The position numbers and the translations under genes were made by a program. A stretch of DNA of 64,000 nt from Desulfovibrio sp. TomC (lineage in GTDB: Bacteria; Desulfobacterota; Desulfovibrionia; Desulfovibrionales; Desulfovibrionaceae), in NCBI RefSeq assembly GCF_000801335.2, contig NZ_JSEH01000011.1, forward strand, positions 62,001 through 126,000. Reading direction: 5' to 3'. The notes under the pieces were generated by a model. The model was not told where the DNA came from. It saw only the letters and a list, made by a program, of their open reading frames with translations, and did not search any database. This document shows positions 44,372 to 52,545 of this stretch, in pieces (within the stretch, counting starts at the first letter, position 1; the number at the start of each line of letters is the position of its first letter).

Positions 44372-45786
44372 GAGGCCTCCTTGGCAATGGTGATGGGGAC
44401 AAGCCCCTGGGCTGCGGCCTGGGCCACCTCGTGGTCATCGGCCACAAAAATCCCGGCCAGCGCCTCCAGGGACAACAGCCAGGCCTGGCCGGGCGACAGG
44501 GCGTAGTGGAAAAAGCGCGGCAGGGCCACGTCCATGGCCGGATTCAGGCGGTAGGCGCTTATGGCCTCGCCATCCTTCTCATTTCGAAGCGTCCAGGCAT
44601 TGACCCCGCTGGCTTGGTAGGTACAGGCCGCATCCAGGGCGCACAGGGGCATGGCCCCGGTGTAGGCCGCGCCCTGGGCCTCGTCTGCCCGGGTGACGAA
44701 CAACTGCACCGTGCCGTCGGCCTCGTGAGTCATGACCGCATGGTGCCACAGCCCGAGTTCCAGCGGGTCAGACACGGCCGGGACCAGGCCGAACTGGCTC
44801 TCGAAATGGGACAGCCGGGCAGCCAGCAGCCGGTTGCCGCCGCTTAGGAACAGGCCGGCCGCCTGCAGGCCCATCTCGAAGCCGTCGGGATACGGGTAGG
44901 CCTTGCCGGCGGCGTCGCGGTAGCCCTCCCCGGCCAGGACCGGCGCGCCGTCGCAGACCGCCAACGCCCGTCTGGCCCCGGTGAGCCGGTCGGTGTTGGC
45001 GGCGTAATCATTATTCCAAGGCGACCAGGGGTAGGTCAGGTCCTCTTCCCAGTCCGGGTGGAGATGGGGCGAGCAAAACCCGATCAGCGGCGACAGGTCC
45101 CCGGGACAGTCGTGGACAAAGGCCGCTCCATCCGCACTTCGCAGCAGGTAGGCGCGAATCGGATTCAAAACGCCCCTGGCGTCAAAGGTATAGTCGTACT
45201 CCAAAGGAGCATTCAGGCGCACCAGACAGCTCACGGAAAAAGGCGCGTCGTCAGGAATGTGCCCCCGGCCATAGAGCAGGCCCGAGGCCGCCCCGCCCGG
45301 CAACCGAAACACGCCGATGTCCCGGGCGATACCGGCCTGGGGCAGTCCGGCGTAGGCAGGCAGCCCGGCCTCGGCCGCCGGGACAATGGTCACGGCCGAA
45401 CCAAGGCCCAGGCTCCAACCAGCCAGATCGCCGTCCGGCACGACGTTTTGCAGGCTGTCCAGGCCATCGTAGCGGGCCAGACAGTCCGGGATGACGTAGA
45501 ACTCGCCTTGCCGCCCGGGTCGGCGGGCAGGCAGGGCACTCCCACCAGCCTCCCTCTCGCTGCTGCGCGCGCCAAGAATCTCGATATAATCCTGATCCCC
45601 CAGCCGGCGGCACAGGATGCGCTCCCCGGTTTCCAGCGCCACATGGCGGTCGTAGACAGGCAGATCCGAGACGTTTTCCCGGTGCATGACGGCAAGCTCC
45701 CGCAGGGCGTCACGGCGAAGCGGCGCGAGCAGGCCGGCATCGCCCACCAGCCGCACCCGTGGCGCGGGCCGAAAATCCGTTTCCAT
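44368..45786 (-). CDS. LamG-like/concanavalin-type phage protein
   Basis: 472 residues. The middle and end have a LamG-like pattern (FSVSCLVRLNAPLEYDYTFDARG..., LGLWHHAVMTHEADGTVQLFVTRADEAQGAAYTGAM), typical of carbohydrate-binding jelly-roll domains. ATG 45786 has GGAGG five bases upstream and overlaps the preceding stop (TGATG). A GTG one codon earlier is possible. Role likely in tail-tip binding to surface glycans. The fold call is from pattern only. Confidence 0.7.
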   Translation of the reverse strand: METDFRPAPRVRLVGDAGLLAPLRRDALRELAVMHRENVSDLPVYDRHVALETGERILCRRLGDQDYIEILGARSSEREAGGSALPARRPGRQGEFYVIPDCLARYDGLDSLQNVVPDGDLAGWSLGLGSAVTIVPAAEAGLPAYAGLPQAGIARDIGVFRLPGGAASGLLYGRGHIPDDAPFSVSCLVRLNAPLEYDYTFDARGVLNPIRAYLLRSADGAAFVHDCPGDLSPLIGFCSPHLHPDWEEDLTYPWSPWNNDYAANTDRLTGARRALAVCDGAPVLAGEGYRDAAGKAYPYPDGFEMGLQAAGLFLSGGNRLLAARLSHFESQFGLVPAVSDPLELGLWHHAVMTHEADGTVQLFVTRADEAQGAAYTGAMPLCALDAACTYQASGVNAWTLRNEKDGEAISAYRLNPAMDVALPRFFHYALSPGQAWLLSLEALAGIFVADDHEVAQAAAQGLVPITIAKEAS

Positions 45787-46244
45787 CACACCCTCCGGTC
45801 CAGGGGCAGCAGGGTCAATTCGATGGCGGCGATGTCCAACACCGCACCGTCCTCGCCAGCCAGACGTACTTCCCAGGTCCGGCCAAGCCCCCGAGGAAGC
45901 CGCGCCACGGTGCGACCGGGGAAGCCGTTTGCGCTGCCCGGCCCGACCTCGCCGTCAAGTTCGCTGCCGGCGTCGCTTCGGGCCTCAATAGCCAACCGGC
46001 CGGCAACCACGCCCTCGACCGCCACCCCCAACAGCCGGGCCGGGAGGCCGGCAGCAACCGGGGGCAGGGCCAGGCGCGCGGCAATAGGCGCACCGTCGTC
46101 CGTATCGCCGCCGATGCGGCCAAGGGACGCCCCATCGCTCACCATTACCCGCCCGCCGTGCAGGCAGGCGGCAACAACCGGCAACCCGGCCATGGCGGTC
46201 AGCGCCCCGCTCTCCAACTCCAGGGAATATCCGTACGCCGTCAT
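45786..46244 (-). CDS. Phage-cluster protein of unknown function
   Basis: 152 residues, beta-rich with Gly/Ala (MTAYGYSLELESGALTAMAGLPVVAACLHGGRVMVSDG). Ends in LPLDRRV. ATG 46244 overlaps the stop of the transglutaminase-like gene as ATGA and has GGAGGA seven bases upstream; ATG 46250 is less well spaced. No family recognised. Confidence 0.65.
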   Translation of the reverse strand: MTAYGYSLELESGALTAMAGLPVVAACLHGGRVMVSDGASLGRIGGDTDDGAPIAARLALPPVAAGLPARLLGVAVEGVVAGRLAIEARSDAGSELDGEVGPGSANGFPGRTVARLPRGLGRTWEVRLAGEDGAVLDIAAIELTLLPLDRRV

Positions 46245-47869
46245 GCCCATTCCTCCCCGTTGCCGCATCGACCAAGCGATGCCTCACCGGCTGTGCGGCC
46301 AAGGCCGGCCAGATGCCAGCGATCAAATCCGGCCGCCCCGCTGCCCCGGCTGTTTGGCAATCCCAGTCCAGCAAGCAAGGGTATCGGCGTGCTGACAGTG
46401 CCCTGCCCCAACTCGCCGGGCAGTCCGTGAGCGTAGAGACGCCAAAGCGGCCAGGCGCAGCCAGTTGCACCCAAACCGCCGGCCAAGCCCTGGCCGGCAC
46501 AGCCAGGCCGGGCCAACCGACAGCCCCCAGCACTGCGGGCCGCCGTGCCGGCGGCGCCCAGGCCAGCCGGACGCAGCAACCGGACAAGGCCCGTCCCGCC
46601 GCCGCCGCCCAAGGCCGCGGCCGCCGCCAGCGGCAAGCAGGCCCCGGTCGCGCCGCCGGCCAGACCAGCCGTACCGAGGGTCGCCAATACCGCCTCGCCC
46701 CAGCCGAACCGGCCGGCAGCCGACGCTTCCGGCCGGGCAAAGAGGCATTCCCCCCTGGCCCCGCCAAGCCCCAGCGCCCCGGCCCCGGCCGGGAGGGCCG
46801 CCTCACCAACCGCCCCAAAGCTCCCCGAAGCCGTGCAGGCTAACACCGGCAACCTGACCTGCCCGCCCGATCCCCGGACAAAAAACACCCCGGTCTCCTG
46901 CCGCACCGTGAAAAAGGCCCCGGCGGTCAGGGCGTAATCGACCCAGACATACGGCCCGGGATCACCCAGGACCGGCAAGCCGGCCACCGCGCCTTGCAAG
47001 GCCCCAAGCGTCCAGTCCAGGGCCACCCACTGCCCGTCCTCAACCCGTCTCCAGGCCACCCAGGCATGGCCGGACCGGTCCACCCCCACCCGACCAAAGG
47101 CCGTGGCAATGCGGTCGACCGGCAACCCGGCAGCCAGCAGCAAGCCGTGGAGAAGCACAGCCCCGTCCTCGCAGTCGCCGGCCCCGCTGGCCAGGGTAGC
47201 GGCGGCGCAGCGCCAGACGTCTTCGTTTCCATCGGCAGCATAGTCGATGCGCCCGGCCACCAGGGCCAGCAGGGCGGCAGCAACCGCGTCGGGTTCATCG
47301 CCGGCAAGCCCGGCCACGGCCTCGGCCAGATCAGGATCGCCCTGACAAAGAAGCGCCACCACCGAGGTCGAAGACGTGGCCGTGCCCCCGGCCGGGCTGT
47401 CCAGGGAACAGACATAGGCCCGGGTGGTAACGGATGGCAGCCCGAGCAAAGCCTGGGCCGTGCGACCCAGATCGGACAGGGCACTGACAGCCAGGGGCAG
47501 GCCGACCACGCCGGCAGCCCCGGTCCCGGCCAGGACAAACAGCGGCGACAGCACGGCCTCGGCCAGCACCGGCGTCGATCCCGTGCCCAGGCTCTGGAGG
47601 CCAGACAGCGACACCCCGGCCCAGGCCGGATGCCAGCCCCCCTCCGCGGCCAAAACCAGGGGCAGCGGCAGCGAACAGACGCCAAGCGGCGGCCAGGAAC
47701 CGACAGCAGCCAGTTCCGGCACAGGCAGCGGCAAGCCGGCCGCCTGAGTCGTGACGCCGCAGGTTCCGGAGCCGGCCGCCCCGACGGCCAGGGCCGCCAA
47801 TCCGGCAGCGGCAACGGTTTCGTCCGGAACCGGGGTCATAAACAACAGATAATCGTCAAGGCTGGACAT
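46241..47869 (-). CDS. Transglutaminase-like cysteine peptidase domain protein in the tail cluster
   Basis: 542 residues. A papain/transglutaminase-like triad is visible: C233 (GAGDCEDGAVLLHGLLLAAGLP), H268 (SGHAWVAW) and D285 (WVALDWT), the order and spacing of the bacterial transglutaminase-like family. The N-terminal 200 residues and the last 230 are low-complexity Gly/Ala/Leu/Val. Such domains cut or crosslink peptide bonds, so it could act on cell-wall peptides or process particle proteins. ATG 47869 has GGGAGG upstream; the frame to 47923 is rejected. Both ends overlap neighbours. Confidence 0.78.
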   Translation of the reverse strand: MSSLDDYLLFMTPVPDETVAAAGLAALAVGAAGSGTCGVTTQAAGLPLPVPELAAVGSWPPLGVCSLPLPLVLAAEGGWHPAWAGVSLSGLQSLGTGSTPVLAEAVLSPLFVLAGTGAAGVVGLPLAVSALSDLGRTAQALLGLPSVTTRAYVCSLDSPAGGTATSSTSVVALLCQGDPDLAEAVAGLAGDEPDAVAAALLALVAGRIDYAADGNEDVWRCAAATLASGAGDCEDGAVLLHGLLLAAGLPVDRIATAFGRVGVDRSGHAWVAWRRVEDGQWVALDWTLGALQGAVAGLPVLGDPGPYVWVDYALTAGAFFTVRQETGVFFVRGSGGQVRLPVLACTASGSFGAVGEAALPAGAGALGLGGARGECLFARPEASAAGRFGWGEAVLATLGTAGLAGGATGACLPLAAAAALGGGGGTGLVRLLRPAGLGAAGTAARSAGGCRLARPGCAGQGLAGGLGATGCAWPLWRLYAHGLPGELGQGTVSTPIPLLAGLGLPNSRGSGAAGFDRWHLAGLGRTAGEASLGRCGNGEEWA

Positions 47870-48041
47870 GGGGCCTCCCTGCCTGGGCCGGGTCCGACAC
47901 AAACCGCCAGCGCAGACCGGCAAACGGCGCAGGGATATGGCGGGCCGGCCGGGTCGCCGTCGCGGACACGAAAAACCCGTCGTCGGCAGCGGCCATCGAC
48001 CGGGTCACCAGGGGTGGGACCGGAAGAGCGACATATTCCAT
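47856..48041 (-). CDS. Small phage-cluster protein, 61 residues
   Basis: MEYVALPVPPLVTRSMAAAD..., ending GRPHVQP. ATG 48041 has GAGGG seven bases upstream, and the stop overlaps the start of the next gene by 14 bases. Another frame (47836-48072) is open but has a Cys/Arg-rich composition unlike protein. Beta-rich, function unknown. Confidence 0.6.
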   Translation of the reverse strand: MEYVALPVPPLVTRSMAAADDGFFVSATATRPARHIPAPFAGLRWRFVSDPAQAGRPHVQP

Positions 48042-48072
48042 GGCAGGCCCTCGTTGTTGTTTCCCGGCGCAA

Positions 48073-48741
48073 TCAGGCCGACACGCCGTAGAAGATGAGT
48101 TCACTGACGTTGTAGTTGCCGTTTTTGTCGGGTGTAAAACCCGTCACCACCAGCCGGTAACTGCGGTAGAAATGGTCGTTTGGGATATCCAGGCGATCCG
48201 AGAGAAACACGCCGTCCTCCCACCACCACGATCCTTCGTCGTAAAAAGGGCTTTGCGTGGCCACACGCATCCCGTTAAAGGCGGCAGCGGAAAACAGCGT
48301 GGTCCACTCGCTGTCGTCGTTTGAGGCCTGAAGCAGGAAATCCGTGGGATAGCCGCAGGGGCCGTAGCCGAAGGGACAGGAGCTGCCGTCGGACTGTCCC
48401 GAGGCGAACTGAAAGCCGGTCACCCGCACCGGATCGACAAAACGCACGCCCACGTATTCCGGGGCGGCGTTTCCCGGATGCGGCGACCAGCAGCCGTTTC
48501 GCCCGTCGCTGGAACCCACAGAGAAATCATGGACCTCTTCGGGACCAGGAACGCCGCTTGTGGAGTAAAAGACCTCCCCCTCGGCCAGGACCAGGACGTC
48601 GGCCTTGTCCGCCACATGGCCAAACGCATCCTGAAAGCGGTGCACCAGAAGCAGGTCGCGGTAAAAAGCAGTCTGCGCCGGATCGGGGACCACGGCGGCC
48701 ACGTCCTGGCCGGTCTGGTAATAGACCACGGAGCTTGTCAT
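48073..48741 (-). CDS. Discoidin (F5/8 type C)-like phage protein
   Basis: 222 residues. The second half has a galactose-binding-like pattern: YVGVRFVDPVRVTGFQFASG, then TDFLLQASNDDSEWTTLFSA and YRSYRLVVTGFTPDKNGNYNVSELIFYG, the usual F5/8-C order (ligand loop, 'S.dg..W..l', 'r.yr.v'). Probably a sugar-binding tail appendage. ATG 48741 has a weak AGGA upstream. It follows the 193-residue gene by nine bases. Confidence 0.75.
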   Translation of the reverse strand: MTSSVVYYQTGQDVAAVVPDPAQTAFYRDLLLVHRFQDAFGHVADKADVLVLAEGEVFYSTSGVPGPEEVHDFSVGSSDGRNGCWSPHPGNAAPEYVGVRFVDPVRVTGFQFASGQSDGSSCPFGYGPCGYPTDFLLQASNDDSEWTTLFSAAAFNGMRVATQSPFYDEGSWWWEDGVFLSDRLDIPNDHFYRSYRLVVTGFTPDKNGNYNVSELIFYGVSA

Positions 48742-48750
48742 GGGACCGTC

Positions 48751-49332
48751 CTAGGCTTGAAGGGAGAGGTCGCCGCCAAGTTGCAGGCGACCAGACACAA
48801 TGCGCCCGCCCGGCGGCACGGAGCCGGCGAACCAGGCGACCCGCACACGGTTGTAGTCCTCGGCGGCCGCGCCGTCCGCGGCGTCCTGGAGCCACACGGC
48901 CTCGGGCGCAACCGGCGGCGCGGACAGGTCTTTGGCAACCGGAATCAGGGTGTTCCAGAGGTCCAGGGTTTCAAAGGCCCGGCAGACGCCGGAGGCCTCC
49001 ACCCGTATCCCCTTGACCACGGCTAGGGTGAAAAACGCCGCTTCGGCATCGGCCAGATAGAACCGGCCGTAGCCGTAGTGGGAAATTTTGAGGTCAAAGA
49101 CATCATCGCGGCCGGTGTCGGCGTAGATGATTTCCGTGGTCGGCAGCGACAGGCCCACGGCCAGTTCACCAAAGGTCTGGCCGCTTTTCGGGGTCTGGGC
49201 CAGGGTGACCCGGCTGCCGAAGGAATAGGGCGTGCTGCGGGCCTCGGAAAAGGCCCGGCCGCACACCACCGCGATGCGGGCCGGAAACCCGGCGAAGCGG
49301 CAGGGCAACGATTGCGGATAGGTTTCGGACAT
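48751..49332 (-). CDS. Phage-cluster protein of unknown function
   Basis: 193 residues, beta-rich: YPQSLPCRFAGFPARIAVVCGRAF, FGSRVTLAQTPKSGQTFGELAVGLSLPTTEI, closing GGRIVSGRLQLGGDLSLQA. ATG 49332 has GGAAGGAAAGG upstream. No family recognised. Its placement between the repeat-containing gap and the discoidin-like gene suggests a tail or baseplate component. Confidence 0.65.
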   Translation of the reverse strand: MSETYPQSLPCRFAGFPARIAVVCGRAFSEARSTPYSFGSRVTLAQTPKSGQTFGELAVGLSLPTTEIIYADTGRDDVFDLKISHYGYGRFYLADAEAAFFTLAVVKGIRVEASGVCRAFETLDLWNTLIPVAKDLSAPPVAPEAVWLQDAADGAAAEDYNRVRVAWFAGSVPPGGRIVSGRLQLGGDLSLQA

Positions 49333-49437
49333 GGCCTTTCCTTCCGGACCCATGGCCCGGTCTGCGCACTTCCTCTCGGGGCCGGAACCAATTCCCGGCC
49401 CCCTGTCGTCGTAGGCGCTGTCTGGCCGTCACCGCTA

Positions 49438-49605
49438 GGATTCCAAAAGGAATCAGGCCCGTTGCAACAGCGGTTCCCGTCAGGCTCAAACGCCGACTGT
49501 CCCGGCCCAGAACCGACCGGATTATCCACCAGCGCCAAGCGCCCCTTGACAAACTTCTCCCATTGCCGGGGTCCGGGGGGATCATCCCCCCGGACCCCGG
49601 AAGCA
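49438..49605 (-). repeat. Composite intergenic repeat with swapped end modules
   Basis: On the minus strand it starts 32 bases past the stop of the 152-residue gene with a perfect 17-bp type A hairpin (CCGGGGTCCGGGGGGAT and complement). A spacer and the conserved GGCGTTTGAGCC...GACGGGAACC segment follow, and it ends in a reduced type B-like GATTCC / GGAATC hairpin. The hairpins are in the opposite order to the copies at 42 and 58 kb. It fills most of the gap 49333-49636. Confidence 0.8.
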
Positions 49606-49636
49606 CTCTTTCTCTTCCTGCCTCTCCCTCTCCCCA

Positions 49637-50095
49637 TTAACTCGCCGGCATGGTGACCACGAAGCTGTCGATGGTGGTGGTGGCCCCGGCGGTGATGGCC
49701 GTGCTGGACATATTGAGCTGCGCCCCGGAGGTGGACACCGAGCCGTCGAAGCGGGCGTGGCTGGTATCGGCTCCGGCGGTGCGGTCGTTGGCGTAGAACC
49801 GGAACCAGCCGGCCGTGCCCGAGGTGGTGGCCGCTCCGGACCAGACCTCGCCCGAGGCCTTGGCGCAGGCTCCGGCCGAAGGGGCGGCGAAGTTAAGGCC
49901 ATTGGTCGGCGTTCCCGGGGTAAACGCCCCGGAAGAGACGGTGATTTCCAGCAGCGGACTGGCTCCTTCGCCGTCGTCGGCGCTGGCCGGCTGCACCCCC
50001 GGGAAGATGCGGATGACGCCGTTTTGCATGATGGTCTTGAAGCTCGAAGTGCCAAGCAGCATGTTGCGAAGGCCGGTGGAAAGACGCAGAGCCAT
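49637..50095 (-). CDS. Phage-cluster structural protein
   Basis: 152 residues. MALRLSTGLRNMLLGTSSFKTIMQNGVIRIFPGVQPASADD..., then a beta-rich end (GQ-free, Thr/Ser/Ala: SGAQLNMSSTAITAGATTTIDSF). ATG 50095 has AAGGAG six bases upstream. It follows the propeller-like gene by 38 bases. It could be a tail or head decoration protein. No family recognised. Confidence 0.7.
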   Translation of the reverse strand: MALRLSTGLRNMLLGTSSFKTIMQNGVIRIFPGVQPASADDGEGASPLLEITVSSGAFTPGTPTNGLNFAAPSAGACAKASGEVWSGAATTSGTAGWFRFYANDRTAGADTSHARFDGSVSTSGAQLNMSSTAITAGATTTIDSFVVTMPAS

Positions 50096-50133
50096 GGTGG
50101 TCTCCTTGGGCAAAAGGTTGTCGCCGTAAGGCG

Positions 50134-51045
50134 TTAGTGACTTGCAAACAACAGGTAGCGGCCACGGGTGGCCGCGGCAGCAACCCGGCCTGGGGCCGGG
50201 ATGGCGGCAGCCGCAATACGCCGGACCCGTCCGCCCGACAGCCCCAGGTGGATGCCGTCGGGCGCGGCCCAGACAGCGCCGTCGCCGTCAAGACTGCTCC
50301 CGGCTACGCTCTCGTGGCGGCCGGCGGATAGCAGGGCCAGACTGCCCACTATGGGCGCAGCCTGATCCACCCGGGCAAAGGTCATCTTTTTCGGATCGGT
50401 TCCGGCCACATGGACCACGCCGGCGTCGTCGCCGACGAAAAGCCCGCCGCCGACCGGGGCCAGCATCCGGATGCGTCCGACAAAGGGCGGCAGAAAGCCG
50501 CCCAGGCCGTCCACCCAGTCATAAAGCCCGGCCCCTTCGGTGAAGTGGACGCAGTTTCCGACCGCAATCCAGATCCGCCCGGCATGATAAGCCAGGGCGT
50601 GTCCGACCGGAGGCGGCCCAAAGCGCCCTATGCGGTCCGGGCCGGGATAGCGCTGTCCGGCCCAGGCCTCGGCCACACCCTGTCGGATGCGGCCGGTTTC
50701 AAAGCCGTTGGCGAAGTAGACGTCACTCCCAACCGTTACAAAGGCCATGGACGCGCCCGGAGTCAGGCCGGGGCGCAAAAGCGCCGGCTCGCCCTGGCCC
50801 GGGATCAGATACAGCCCGTCGCAGCACACGCCGTAGAGGTTGGCTCCATCGGAGAAAAGACCCGAAAAGCCATGCCCGCTTTGACGCTCAAAGCCCGGCC
50901 GGCGCATGAGACGTCCGGCCACCACATCCACATTGACGGCCTCGGCCAGTTCGTACCGGCCGGTGTCCGGGTCGCAGACCAAGCCTTGCGGCGCAGCCGA
51001 CGCGCCGAGCCCCAGACAGGTGGTCAGGCGAAGCGGCCGGCTCAC
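50134..51045 (-). CDS. Propeller-like tail protein (P22 gp10-like position)
   Basis: 303 residues with repeated beta blades: NLYGVCCDGLYLIPG, GSDVYFANGFETGRI, GRIWIAVGNCVHFTEG, GGLFVGDDAGVVHVAGTDP. That rhythm, the N-terminal 'lt.c.g.......pe' opening and the place right after the adaptor recall podovirus tail-hub proteins such as P22 gp10. GTG 51045 has GGGGAGG upstream and overlaps the adaptor stop as GTGA. Identity is inferred from order and pattern. Confidence 0.65.
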   Translation of the reverse strand: MSRPLRLTTCLGLGASAAPQGLVCDPDTGRYELAEAVNVDVVAGRLMRRPGFERQSGHGFSGLFSDGANLYGVCCDGLYLIPGQGEPALLRPGLTPGASMAFVTVGSDVYFANGFETGRIRQGVAEAWAGQRYPGPDRIGRFGPPPVGHALAYHAGRIWIAVGNCVHFTEGAGLYDWVDGLGGFLPPFVGRIRMLAPVGGGLFVGDDAGVVHVAGTDPKKMTFARVDQAAPIVGSLALLSAGRHESVAGSSLDGDGAVWAAPDGIHLGLSGGRVRRIAAAAIPAPGRVAAAATRGRYLLFASH

Positions 51046-51764
51046 GGCCAGTCCTCCCCAAAGCCGTAGGGATCGCGCCCAGTCGGCACGTCCACGGGTT
51101 CGGTCTGCTGCGGCCCGTGCAAGGCGACCAGTTCGGCCAGCCAGGCCTCGTAGCGTCGCCCATAGGCCAGGGTCTGGACTTTGCTGCCATCAGCCCCTTC
51201 CTCCAGGCGCTCGAAAAGCTCCCGACAGGCAAAGGCAACCAGCAAGGGTCCGGCCAGATGCAGCGGCAGGCCATCGGGTTTGTCGCCCGCCCCGACCAGG
51301 GGCTGGGGCAGCCGGTAATAGTCGATCTCGATGCCAACGCCCTCCCGGGGCACGGGCCGGACATGCAGCCGACCGCCGGCCGCTGCGCCAAAGCGCACCC
51401 GACCCGGGGTCTGGCCCGGCGCAAGCCGCCTCAGGGCGGCCAGATCCGGGGCCAACCGGACCCGGCCGCAGGCGGGGAGGAGGACAGCAGCATCAGGTCC
51501 GTGCATCAAATCCGCCGGCAAAGCCGCGTCGGCCTGTCCCGGTTCCAGGCTGATCCTGGCCCGGGTCGCCAGCTCAGGCAGACGTGCAGCCCCGGCGGCT
51601 GCGTACAGGCCGCGCCCGAGCGCCCGGACGATGTCTTCCTCGGACACGCCCGGATCACCGACAATGCCGGCCACTTCGGCTACGAGACTGGCCAGGGTGT
51701 CGGGCAATGCGCGGCGAAGCCCCTCGGCATCCGCCCGGGGCAAGGAGATTGCGGCCAAAGCCAT
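51042..51764 (-). CDS. Head-tail adaptor-like protein
   Basis: 240 residues. The end has the adaptor signature of phage connector proteins: IDYYRLPQPLVGAGDKPDGLPLHLAGPLLVAFACRELFERL..., then QTLAYGRRYEAWLAELV. Early helix LPDTLASLVAEVAGIVGD. It probably links portal and tail. ATG 51764. The order scaffold, capsid, adaptor, tail protein is standard. Low-complexity Ala/Gly/Pro/Arg stretches lie in its middle. Confidence 0.72.
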   Translation of the reverse strand: MALAAISLPRADAEGLRRALPDTLASLVAEVAGIVGDPGVSEEDIVRALGRGLYAAAGAARLPELATRARISLEPGQADAALPADLMHGPDAAVLLPACGRVRLAPDLAALRRLAPGQTPGRVRFGAAAGGRLHVRPVPREGVGIEIDYYRLPQPLVGAGDKPDGLPLHLAGPLLVAFACRELFERLEEGADGSKVQTLAYGRRYEAWLAELVALHGPQQTEPVDVPTGRDPYGFGEDWP

Positions 51765-51794
51765 GGGTGTCTCCGTGAGGTTTGCCGGTTGGGG

Positions 51795-52514
51795 CTAATC
51801 GATGGTCAGCAGGCAGGGCTGATGCCGGCCGTCGGCAAAGGCGGCGGCAAAGGCCACGCCGGCCACAGGCTGGTCCACGTCGAGGGTGGCGTTCATGGCA
51901 GCCAGACTCCCAGGCGCGGCCCCGGGCACGAGCATGCTGCCGACCCCGGCCGTGCCGGCGGCCAGACAGCAGCCCACGCCCCCGGTCTGGGCAAAGAAGT
52001 AATGCCCGGCCGGCACGTTACACGTGGCCACGCCGGCCGGCAGGTTCTCCTCGGTGGCCGAAGCGGCCACGCCGCACCAGGGCGAGGGAATAAGCGACAC
52101 CCGGGAATCGGTGGTGAGCGCCGCCCGCACCGGCTCGGCCAGGGTGCAAACGACCGTGCCGCCAGCCGGGCAGGCGGTATTGGACAGGATGCGATACTGC
52201 CGGCCCTGACCGTCGCTGCCGGCCACCTGCAGGTAGCCGTCCTCGTAGGCATTTTCGGCCACGGGACTGATGCCGACGGTCACCTGGACCACGCGGTCGC
52301 CAACCGAGGCCGGGGTGGCCGGGCGGTTGACGTGCTGGGCCTCGGCCAGCGGGGCCAGGGTCAGGGAGCCGGCGGCGATGCTGGCGGAAGCGGCCTTGGC
52401 GTAGCGAAACTTGCGTCCGTCGGCGGTGATGCGCAGGGCGCCGATGGCTTCGCGCTTGGCCGGCGAGGTTTCGCCCACATCCTGGGTAAAGGAGAGCTTC
52501 ATGGGTTGGGCCAT
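51795..52514 (-). CDS. Decoration or capsid-associated protein
   Basis: 239 residues. MAQPMKLSFTQDVGETSPAKREAIGALRI at the start and a beta/Gly-rich body with several Cys (GTVVCTLAEPV, NPW-free SPWCGVAAS, VGCCLAAG). Between the capsid gene (31 bases upstream) and the adaptor, where decoration proteins sit in related clusters. ATG 52514 has GGAGGAAAA upstream. No family recognised. Confidence 0.65.
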   Translation of the reverse strand: MAQPMKLSFTQDVGETSPAKREAIGALRITADGRKFRYAKAASASIAAGSLTLAPLAEAQHVNRPATPASVGDRVVQVTVGISPVAENAYEDGYLQVAGSDGQGRQYRILSNTACPAGGTVVCTLAEPVRAALTTDSRVSLIPSPWCGVAASATEENLPAGVATCNVPAGHYFFAQTGGVGCCLAAGTAGVGSMLVPGAAPGSLAAMNATLDVDQPVAGVAFAAAFADGRHQPCLLTID

Positions 52515-52545
52515 TTTTTCCTCCGAGTGTTGTCGTTACAGCGGG

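Noticed and set aside
49023-49637. Minus-strand frame of 204 residues through the repeat at 49.5 kb
   Set aside because: It overlaps the 193-residue gene in another frame and is generated by the repeat sequence.
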